This document shows positions 24,201 to 36,200 of a DNA stretch of 64,000 nt, piece after piece. A program made the position numbers and the translations under genes. The notes under the pieces are model-generated. The model saw only the letters and a program-made list of their open reading frames with translations, made no database searches and was not told where the DNA came from. How positions within the stretch are numbered: position 1 is the first letter of the stretch; every line of letters begins with the position of its first letter. The DNA comes from Gari tellinella (taxonomy: Eukaryota; Mollusca; Bivalvia; Cardiida; Psammobiidae): the NCBI GenBank assembly GCA_922989275.2, contig OV277872.1, positions 26,180,119 to 26,244,118 on the forward strand, read 5' to 3'.

Positions 24201-27200
24201 CTATGTCTTGAATGGTCTCAAACATACCTACCACAGGGTTCGGGACAGAATAAATGGAGCAATGTTTGGAAATTCTGAGTTTTATTCTCATTTATATTGA
24301 TTCCTGCTTTATAAACCGAAATTGGGAAATACCTGTACAGTCCCGTGTGCCTGATGCTCCTATTCCCAACGTTTTCTTTCCTTCGGGACATGGTATACAT
24401 GATAACTGACCTTCGCCATTCTGGTATGAGCCCGGGGCACACGGCTTGCAATAGTCTTCAAATGAATATGACCCAACACCGCAAGGCACTAAAACAATGT
24501 GAATTCAAAATGATCTGAATTCTAATTGCCATTAAGATACAAATTTCGTTCGAAGATATGTTTAATTCGCACGTGTACGTATTGCTCTCAAATCCGACTA
24601 AGAATAACATTGGCAATCCTGTACCCGTACATGCATATTCAAATGGTTCTGATTGACTCGTTGTTTGAGCATGGTCTAATGAAAACTGGAGCAAGATGAG
24701 ATTTAAAGGAGTTGAATGTAGTATTAATTTATCGGTTTAAAGACATTTTCTGACCTAGTTTCAGTGATTACACCTTATCACGAAAACCCCATGCATCTTG
24801 TCCATACCTGAACGTCTTTTATTAGTGAAGCGTCTCATGTGAGACACGTCGGTTATATTTTAGAGTTTGGTTAGAAAATCCTATTAAAAACCCCCTTAAA
24901 TATATGAGTATGTCAGAGCCTCTCTAGACAAAATACGATGGATATACCACATGTTTCATGCTTTTACATTTACTTTACGCTTATTGAGAACAGGATGGTG
25001 AGTCATATTAAGGACCGAGAGTAATTTCGTTAACAATTTGACATTTACGCAAACCATTCGTCTGCGTTGCCTTCGGATCATGCTAGCACTGGTGTTACAT
25101 GAAGTATCTCCCCCGTGTTTTAGGGACATTGTAAGACAGATTATTATGGTGTTCAGCTATATTAAAAAATCAACTTTCAAGGGCGATAACATAGACATTC
25201 ATGATAAGGTTTGATCAAAGTGTAACCTAGCCTCCGATCAGCAACGAACGAAGCATACAACCCGTTCGACCACTTACCACAATAATGTTTGACTCTGGTT
25301 GTGCCTGGTTTACACTTTGCCTTCCCTGATAGAAATGTTGAATCTACATCAATCTCATATTCGTCATCAAAAACGGCCACAGTTAAACTCCCGTTTTCCG
25401 CTGAAGACTGTAGTTGTTTAAATGCGTCCTGAATATCTTGAAGACTCTTATTTGCATGATCTACAATGCATTAAAATCAGATAGTGTTTTCTGACTTAAC
25501 ATATTTGCATTGAACTTGCATGAAATGCATTTAAAAGAACCACTGTCAAGCGACACTAGAGATTCAGATATGAGCATTATGATAACTATTTAAGATGCCC
25601 ATTGTATCCTTAGCTCTGGATATGGTACGTTACATGTTCAACAGTATGTGGTGCATTACTAAAATGTATAACATTAAATCCTTATTTAGTATAAGGAAGA
25701 CAAAAAGCTGTTCTTTTGTGTTTCAATGAAAGTAAACACTCAGTACATCAACTTTTCTACACCTTAAAAAGCATATTGTTTTCGATGATTATTATATACG
25801 ATTGCATCATAATGAAATAACAGTTTCTACCATTTGAAGGACATTTCCGAATTTATTTCATGACAGTTAATATATATAAAATTATGTTACCGTACACACC
25901 ATTATCTGGCTGAATTGAAATTTCCAACGAAACACCGGCAGTCGTAACACTTCTACGTTGTTGTTTGGATGCAGAGCAGTCTGTTATTTCTAGGGAGTCT
26001 AGTGAGCAGGTGCTCCTTGCAACACAAGGTAGTGAGTTCAACGTCGCCTTTATTCGGGTATAGATACGATTCTTTGCAGTTTTGCTAAGTTCTTCAGACG
26101 AGCAATAAAGATTCCGGTACTTGGCTGAATAGTGCACCGTCAGTTTTTCTGGCATCTGTATTGCTATATTAAAATGTATATTAAGTAGTACGGGAGAGAG
26201 GTAATATTCCTGTTAAAACAAATCTGAACGCAAACACTATGAAACTCAACGTAGAAAATGACTGTATGTAAATGATTGTAATCAAAGTTAAGATAGTTTA
26301 GATCTTTATCAGACGCCGAGCCAATTGACGCCTGATCTTTTTTGCAAAGGACGTAACGTTTTTGCTTTGGGCATAAATGCGTTTATCTGGTAAGAAAAAC
26401 ACCTTTTTAACTTTTTGACATGATATATTATGTTCATGTTAATCATTCTCAATATAATTTTATACAGTAAAGCTCATTTGTAACTAGAATTTGGTTTTGA
26501 GGACAACTTACGTCTCCCCTGGTTTACCTATACCCCCTCCCAAAACAATTAGATGGTCCACTTAAAACGTCAGACAACATGAATACCTTCTCATACAAGT
26601 TGTTAATCTGTGAGTTTGGAGCAAACAACACACTAGTTTTCCCTACATATTGAAAGTGACATTTTTTTCTGTCATAATGGTAACATCCAAAATTGAATAC
26701 CTCACGAACCATTTATATATGAGCCGTGTCATGAGAAAACCTGCCTTATTATATTTCAAACAATGTAGATCAAGTTCAGCCCCGCATCAAAGACAAGGCT
26801 TCTGGTCTTGATCTTCACTGTTTGATACCAAAATACACAAATGCATCTAAAGCATTGTATGTAGCTGTAATACGTAGAGTATTTGGCAGTGTAGGCCAAA
26901 CTCAGATACACAGCCTGAGATGACAACGGTGCTTAGTCTGTAGTATGTTGCAATGCAATATAGAGGCTAGTTTTGTCATGGTGTGGCTCATACATATGTA
27001 ACAGTCAATCTGTGAAACGACTGACATAGACAGACCACTTTCACACATATTGACTAGAAAACCGTTTACAGGATTCAGACAATGTGTGAAATAACTTTTA
27101 TTTAATTTATTCCACAGCATATGTTCATTCATATCATTATGTATGCATATTTGTGTTGAATTAAGAAATGAATTGCGTACTTCCGGCATTCATGAGCTGA

Positions 27201-30200
27201 TAGCACTTCAATGCTTTTACTAGCAAAGTTAAGCGAGAAACCATTCGGGCTTCACGCACTGTGCTAGTAAAAGCATTGAAATGCTATCAGCTCGTGAATG
27301 CCGGAAGTACGCAATTTATTTCTTATATTTATATTCCATTGTGAGCTGAGAAATGAACCAGAAATGTACATAACCGTTCTAATAGACACTTTGCTCGTTG
27401 CTATGCCGTTTCTTATCGTAGTACGATATCTATATATGGACTGAAAATAGCCCCAATCATATCTTATAATTACTGGATAAATTTGGACTTTTAACCGGTA
27501 AACTTTCTCGTTATGTTTAGAAACCCTTTTGAGACACTTAAAAGCACATGCATTTACGAAATACTTGTATTATAAGCATCTTATATTTAGGTCGCGTGCT
27601 TTTAAAACCGATTTACTCACACACCATATCTATCTGACGAAGCCGAATGGAGGCCATTGTATACGAAGTGTTTTATTATCGGATTTTTCTATGCTAGCGA
27701 TAAGGACATTTGAATATTTATGCTTCACTCATTACTTGATATAACAGTCTGATACGCATTCAATAAATATTTCTCTGTAAACAAATGGGCACCGTGGCTC
27801 TCACCCAGCCACCATTTAAACCATATGTGGTTCTCCCGTGTAGACTTTTGTGTATCCTCTATATAGTGTGTATACCCAACTCGAGATAACCACCTATGCT
27901 TTTTAACACGCTGTTGTTATTGTGCAGAACCAAATTACAGGACACATAGTCCGAAAGCAATATGACTTTTGAAACAAAGTTGCGATGTAGAAGGGTGAGT
28001 GAAAATTTAAAAGGAATATCATTCAATTAAGAATTTCAGATTCATGATGATGATATCTGAAAGCGTTCATAAAAGGTTTGTCACTTTGTAACATTTCAGA
28101 TGATGTTGTCATGAGAAACTGTAAAGCATGAAAACAAAGCCAACATTGAATTAAACATGGTTAGAACATGTGAAAAAGAATATACAGTCGAAGTTGAAAC
28201 AACGTACAGTAAGTACAATTTCATTGTTTCTTTGAGTTGAGCTTTTATTGATGCACGGATCTATACAACACATGTATAATTCCGTGATTGATGAGATAAT
28301 CATAAAAATTTGATGTGATTATCATTATGCAGAGGAAGGGGTAAAAGATGAATGGCCGACTGGCAGCTGAACCATTTACTCTACAGAAGCCCCTTCTGAT
28401 GCAATTTAAGGTTGAACGTCCCTAATGAGATCAGATCATCTCTATCATCCAATTATCTAGCGATTAGTCGTTATTGACAACTGACAGTCGACTAGCATGG
28501 TTTAGTACGGACCCGTCAGTTGACGAGAATGGTCGCTTGCAGACCTACTTAAACCCGTGACGTTCTGTCACGGATTTTCTTCTTTTTGTCACGGGTTTTC
28601 TCCTTACCATCACGAGTTTTAGGTAATGACAAAGTTTAAAACCGTCACGGGACGAGATGGACCATACATGAAAAAGCCGTGACGAAAACTGACCGTCACG
28701 GGTTTTATGTAATGATCAAGTTTTAAACCGTGACGGTTGTTTGTCAATGTAGATCTAGATCTTTAACGTACGTACTAAAACCCGTGACGTTGCCTGGTAA
28801 CGGCTATTGTTCAACTAAAATAGCACAAAATTGTTACTTAAAATAGGTTGTTGTCACGGGGATCCCGAAATCCCGTGACGAGAATGACCATACATGAAAA
28901 AGCCGTGACGAAAACTGACCGTCACGGGTTTTAGGTACTGACTAAGTTTTAAACCGGCACGGGACATCACGGCTTTTGTAATCGTCACGGGTTTTAGTAG
29001 ATCCCGGTTGCTTGTTCTATCAAAAGTACAGACATTGACCCGATCTCATTAGGGACATTCAACCGTAATTTCCCTCATTGATGTACAGATAAAAAAGCTC
29101 CAGAATAGAGGTAGTAAATTGAACAAATCAAACATTTTCTCACTCATTTCAGCAACAAATCCTATGTTTTTACTTTTACTTATTAAAATTGCTCTACAAA
29201 GATATTATTTTAATGAGTAGTCACTCCAAAGGGTTCATTGCAGAAAAAATGACTTTTGTTTTCGAAATACTCCCCTTACCTGGCGCTCTGGAAAAGAATA
29301 TGTTGGGTTATTCTTTCCCATGTTAACAAAATTTCTATTGAACTAAAATTTGGAAAATGACTTGAAATACTTTAGACTTTTTTTTTATTTGAGTGACTAG
29401 CAGTTTGGAGCCTGCTGAGAAAACAGGTTTCCAGTTTTCTGATACATATATAGTTGCTTAACCCGTTACCCCATACCCTGTTTCTTGTATTTGAGATTGG
29501 CAACCACTTAAAGAAGGTTGAAAGTAAAGCAGAATGCGCCTTAAGCTAGAAAATATGTTTAGTCCGGCTCCCACCGGCAAGCAGATTCGGATGCTTTGAA
29601 ATAATAAGTACAACCGGGGGTCGCCGACAATCACCCGGACAGATAAACAGAAACGGCTGAATCTGGGATATGCCAGTGCAACATCTGGTAAAACCGTAGC
29701 AATGCCGGTGTAACGAAGTATTTTGACCCCCATCGAAAAATGACCCCCCGGTCAAAATTCGACGACGTAGAATGACCCCCGGTCATTTTTCGATATCGAA
29801 CAATGACCCCCCGGTCATAATTCGACGTCGAAATTTGACCCCCCGGTCATAGTACTATGACTCCCCTCATGAAGTGTTTTGACCCCTCCTGAAATATATC
29901 GACCCCCATCGAAAAATGACCCCACCCCTCTTTAGCATTTAACAGACACAGTTTAACCCATTGGACCCTTGCGACGAGTATATTAGTCATTTACAAACAG
30001 TCTACATAGCAATAGTACATGTGTCCTTTGTAAACCGTGTAGACCCAGATCAGACTAATCCCAAAGGAGCTCTCTGATATGTTTGCAATATATGTCAGTT
30101 TTGAAATATATTGTATAAAACAACTCTAGCTAGTCAAAAGTTGACTTGACATAACTAGAAAAAAATTGCATTGTCCACTTGAAGTTTCAGGTGTGAATAA

Positions 30201-33200
30201 GTTAAAAGATATATAAAATTTAGATGATAAACAAGTCAAAATTCAGACTTATGATAAGCGCGCCATGGAAACGTACAGTATACTCAATGCTGTTCCCGAT
30301 GGGTTACGTTTACCTTGTGCCTATCTGTTGGATACTGATGGTAGAGAAACAAGGTGGCTGCGGGTCTGTGGTATAATTCGTGGACAGCTTATTTATAGAT
30401 AAGTTAAGGTAGTAATTCAGTCATGGAGTATGCAGGCCGGTGGGCCGGGAACAGGCATGGTGTGAATTACTTGAGAAGTTATACATTACATTACAAGTGT
30501 CACCAATTACATTGCTAAAGAGTGTATTATACATGTATTACAATTTTTATTACGTTTACATTTGTAATGTATTAAATTACAAGTACGTTGGCAAAGTAAT
30601 GCATTACATCACACATTACATTTTGATAACAGTAAAAAACATTACTGAAAAATAACTAATAAGCATATCATATATAACTGATAGGTTATCATTTACAAGT
30701 TCTTTGTCAACTAAATAATCAAAGATTCTAAACTTAAGAATACATGGATGCAAGTTTACAGTTTGAAAAGTCACAGCCTTTTTATAGTGCCCCCTGGGTA
30801 AGGAAGTATACTTTTGTAAGCAAGTGAGCCCTTAACCCTCTCCTCCACAGTAGCGCCTCAGACCGCCTGCACCTACATCTGCAAATAAGATTAAGATACA
30901 CTAATAAAATCCAATAATAGTTTTAATTACAGGCGTCAGCTAACAACAAAATGAGTGTAAAGCAGAAAGCATACATGAGCTTTCTGCATAAAATTCATAT
31001 TGCTGTATGCATTGTCCTGCCTTAATCACAGTTAAACGTAGCTAATTTGCAAGCTTGCCTATGGAGCAAAGGGTAAATACAGACCAAACGTTTTGTACAA
31101 AGCTCTTTGAAGTGCTTTCTACATATTAAACCTGTTATATGAAATGGCATGTCGTTTTTGCCTGTATACTTCTTAATTGAATTACTGCTAATTACCAAGA
31201 CAAAATGTATAAATGTTACTGTTGCACATAACATCATTAAAGTTTCAAATACATTGTCTGTTAGATGCATTATGTCAGACCTGATTATTTAACCCTTTAC
31301 TCCTTAGCCTGTTTCTATTCTTGAAGATATGTGACAATTTATTGAACGTAGTTTACAGTCTATCAGTGGTACTCCATACCAATAAACGTTACGTGAACGA
31401 GTGCAAATATGTATCCCCCTTTTACAGAACATGTATATGTAATATTTACATCGGTTCCAATGACATTCGTCATCTAACAATGTGTCGCAACAGAAACATT
31501 GCGGCATGTGACTATGAAAATTGATTAGATTATTGACAATATATTGTACAACATAGAAGCATCCAATGATTTAGGTAATTAGCAATCTGATATGAATTTA
31601 CCCTCAGGGAGCTGATCGCAACCATGGCGGGGTTATTCTACGACATTGAAAAATGACAAGGGGTCTTTGTTTGACATCAAATACGGTAATTACCATATCG
31701 GGGCAGGGGTGGCATTCTATGAAATAGAATGATATCAGGGGGTCATTCTACGACATCGAATAATGACCGGGGGTCATTCTACGACATCGAATAATGACCG
31801 GGGAGTCATTCTACACATCAAATAATGACCGGGGAGTCATTCTACGACATCGAATAATGACCGGGGGTCATTCTACGACATCGAATAATGACCGGCGAGT
31901 CAAACTATGATATCGAATAATGGCCGAGGTGTCAAAATACGAGCTAGAATAATGACCGGAGTCTTTCTACGACACTGAATGGTGTGATATGCAATAAGGC
32001 AACATAACACATCTTTCGACTTTGATCGCTTTTTGTTTGCTTGTTTGTTTGTTTGCTTGTTTGTTTAGTAAATGCAATTAACTTTACACTTAACATGGTA
32101 AACTATAAACGCACAACATAGCAAGTGTTGACAAAAGACAAAAAAGCCCACTCAAAACAACCGACCTACATTCTTCTTATTTCTTGACAAAAGGGATAAG
32201 TTCTGACAAATCAAAACATCCTCTATGAAAATATGTTAAGACATTACCTAATAAATACAGTCCCGTTGAGTTAACCAATTACCCCATAAATATGCCTTTT
32301 TACGCCTTTGATTCAAAGCAGACTGCTCCTTTCAACGCATAGCTTTTATGAGCAAAGATAAATTTATTTGAAGCACATAACCTAATGCACATGAGAGCAG
32401 AAATGCATTAAAATGTTGATAATGACAGCTTCTTTAGCACACTGATAAGTGAAGCTTTATATTTTTGAGAGGCTATATCACTGTTGTGCCTGATTTAGGA
32501 CCAGGTGTCTGGCAGTAGCTTAAAGCATCTGGAATTAAAGCAGAATGCTCCTATCAAAACATAGATTTGAAAACATTTTCAAGATAATTTGGTACAGCCA
32601 ATCTGTTTGCATTAGCCTTTTTGACTCTAAAACTTGCTTGTTTTATTCATTTTCAGACATGGTTGCTGCAGATGACACTGAGCAAAGGGATCTACCAAGC
32701 AGCTGTTTTTGTTCGGAAGATAAGTTCCTAATAAATGATCGGATTGAACTTTTATGTCTGTGATCAGACATGAACATTATATGTCGTGCCTCAGAGTCAG
32801 CGTCATTCGTGTATTGCAGACCGTGATACGAACGGTATACATGTATAATGAATTGTATTGATCAGAGGGTATGCAAATCACCCAAAACATATATGTGTTC
32901 AGTATTTATTTAAACGCCATTGGGCATGGATTTAGATTGATTTTATTTTTTATTTATGCATTGCAAAATAAACTTTCTACATGTAGGCACGATGTACTCA
33001 TTGTCAGTATTTCGTGGTGTAGGTGGAGTATTTATTTACTGTGTGACGTGTTTGACTACCCATTGATAAACCTGAAAAAATGTCCTTACTGTGTCAGTAT
33101 TACTCCGCGCTAACCACACCTACCATACGGACTTCTCTGTATCAGATTTGAAAGTGATCAGTATAGCTCCGCCCCTAAACCAGCCGGCTAGAACTGGATT

Positions 33201-36200
33201 TTAAGTGAGCATTCATTGAAACATGCATGTCTCTTTTTAGAATAGTGTTATATAAGGACAATACTAGGCTAATGTAAATATTATTTAATAACTAACAATT
33301 ATTTCAGAAACAATGCATATTTGTATTACATTTAATATACATACAATATGTCCATGGTGTAGTTTGTAATTATTTAATACTGTCATCATAACATTTAAAT
33401 ACATAAAGCTAATGTCGATTCAGTCATTTCATAAAATCACTGAAGGAATATTTCAGTCATTTCATGAAATGACTGGAAATTTCAGGCATTTTGTAAAATG
33501 ACTAATGAAACAGTCATTTCACGAAATGACTAAAAATTTCATATTGTGTGTTAAAGGGAGGTAAAATCCCATAACAGGAAGCCTACATAATGACTATAAT
33601 TGGTAAAGATGCAAATTCCCCTGGTCAGTTTGGAGTGTTAGGACATCCAGTGTATATTATATAGCTGGTGGTGAAGCAATTCTATTGAGTTGTTAAGTTG
33701 TATGCAATGTGTGTCTTAGCTAGGCGCTGCTGCCGTATCGGACTGATTAGGGAATGGACTGTTTAAGAGTGGTTTACTGCATACATATGAGTAATCTGAT
33801 TACCTCCCTTTAACACACAATATGCCATTCACTGCGTATCCTATAGATACATCAACTCTCGTATGTAACAAAAATATGTATATAGCATATGTTAGGTAAA
33901 ATCCCATAATAGGGAGCCTACATAATGACTATAATTGGTAAAGATGCAAATTCCCCTGGTCAGTTCGGAGTGTTAGGACATACAGTGTATATTATATAGC
34001 TGGTGGTGAAGCAATTCTATTGAGTTGTTTAGCTACCAGTCTGTTGTTATGCAATGTGTGTCTTAGCTAGGCGCTGCTGCCGTATCGGACTGATTAGGGA
34101 ATGGACTGTTTAAGAGTGGTTTACTGCATACATATGAGTAATCTGATTACCTCCCTTTAACACACAATATGCCATTCACTGCGTATCCTATAGATACATC
34201 AACTCAAATATGTATATAGCATATGTTAGGTAAAATCCCATAACAGGGAGCCTACATAATGACTATAATTGGTAAAAGATGCAAATTCCCCTGGTCAGTT
34301 CGGAGTGTTAGGACATCCAGTGTATATTATATAGCTGGTGGTGAAGCAATTCTATTGAGTTGTTTAGCTACCAGTCTGTTGTTATGCAATGTGTGTCTTA
34401 GCTAGGCACTGCTGCCGTATCGGACTGATTAGGGAATGGACTGTTTAAGAGTGATTTACTGCATACATATGAGTAATCTAATTAAATATTTCAGTCATTT
34501 CATGAAATGACTGAGTACACAGATTGACTGTAACATATTTGATTCATTAATCTGTGCATACTATTACTTTTTTATTTATATAAATTTAAAAAAGGGCCAT
34601 TACTTTTCTGGAAAAGGTCCCTGCTTAATTTCAAACCACTTAAACATTTTCCTAAATAAGTATTTCATCTGTGAAACTTTTGAGGAAATCCCACCAGTAG
34701 TGTAGGAGGAGTTCGCTGCACAATATTTGTGCCCTATATATTCTATGTAAGGAAAACGCAAAGGGCAATAACATTTGTCAAGAATGGTGCAGCTCGAATT
34801 CCAAACTACATGAACATCTTCCCATATAAGTAGTTCATCTGTTTGGTACAAATCCTTCCAGTAGTGTAGGGCGAGTTAGCTCCACAAACGTTTAACAGAC
34901 TGTATAGACTATACTACAATTCCTCTTTGTTTGCAATACAGAGGACCCCTTTACTACTTTGTTTAAAAAAAAAACCAAGCAAAACACAGCAAAGAGCCAT
35001 AACTTTTGTCAGAAAGGTCCCAGCTCAAATTCTAAACCGCATGAACATCTTCCCATATAAGTTGTTCATCTGTGACAGTTTGGAGTAAATCCCCCAGTAG
35101 TGTAGGAGGAGTTGCACAAATCTTTTAACAAAAGGACAGACATACACACAGACGGGCGGATACACAGACGGACGGACAGACAGACAGAAATCACAACATT
35201 AACATGTCTGCATCCATATAGAGGGGGACATAATGAGTTCCAAGTGAATGGAGAGAGGATAAAATACACCCACTACCCAAACAGGCAGAGTAGCAAGACT
35301 TCACCGAAATGACTAGTGCATTCGCTATACCTATACCGTGTTTGCCTGTAAAATAGCTCTGTCAATATAATGGCCTCTGGACGCAAACATCTCCCATCCA
35401 ACCTGTTATGTATTCATGCTATTGATATCATTCAAACAACTAAAATAATTATTTGCTGGCATAATATTTATTTGGATCCAAATCAAGAGCCTAACAACGA
35501 AGTCCAAGCTGTTTGTCGAAGTGTTTGACAGCTTGATACTGTAATAACATAATAATTACTGAAACTATATGAGCAGACTATAAGGTTTTAAGTTAATAAA
35601 GTTTACTTATTGAATATTCACGATGAGTAGAGTTAAACACGGGACAAATACAATTAGGTGTTTTTTTTCTCAAAATATTTAACAAGGAACCAGTTAAATT
35701 CCAAGAAGAAAGTACAGAGGTTTCTCTACTCTGGATCAGGCATGATTATCTGGATTATTTTACCCAGAGCATAACGATGCTTCCTTTACCTTGGAATTTT
35801 CGGAGATGGCATATCCCCTCCATTGGCAAGACTGCACTGGCTTGGATCTCGTGACCCGTCACGTAATACGAAAATACAACTTTGGAAAAAGAGAAGTCAA
35901 TGAAGCAATTGAAATCAAACAGCAAATGCTATCACTCACCATGAACGAGGGACTTCAGCTACCGCAGATGTATGACATTCTTCTCGTTTCACGTGACTAC
36001 TCACTGATCATGTGATACAAGTCGGTGCAGTCCTGCCGATGAAGGGGATGTGACAACTCCGAAAATTCAAAGGTAAAAGAAAAAAATGCATGCTCTGAGG
36101 AAAATAATCACCGCGTACGTGGTCCAGTGGTATAACACTGGACAATGATGCAACGTCGTGAGTTTTATCCCCCGCCGGACCCAGTCCTTCGGACCAAACA

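Noticed and set aside
24217..24262. Segment reading LFCPEPCG with a GTAGGT donor, a possible extra cysteine exon
   Set aside because: With the available acceptor (ctcag) the phase gives a stop. The only in-phase acceptor would leave an intron of about 20 bases.
29721..31980. CRISPR-like array of 31-bp repeats
   Set aside because: Units are contiguous with no spacers, in an animal intron; it is a minisatellite.
32655..32763. Plus-strand segment after 'ttcattttcag' reading [16 protein letters not shown] then stop
   Set aside because: A single short segment with no partner exon and next to a family B repeat fragment; not enough to call a gene.
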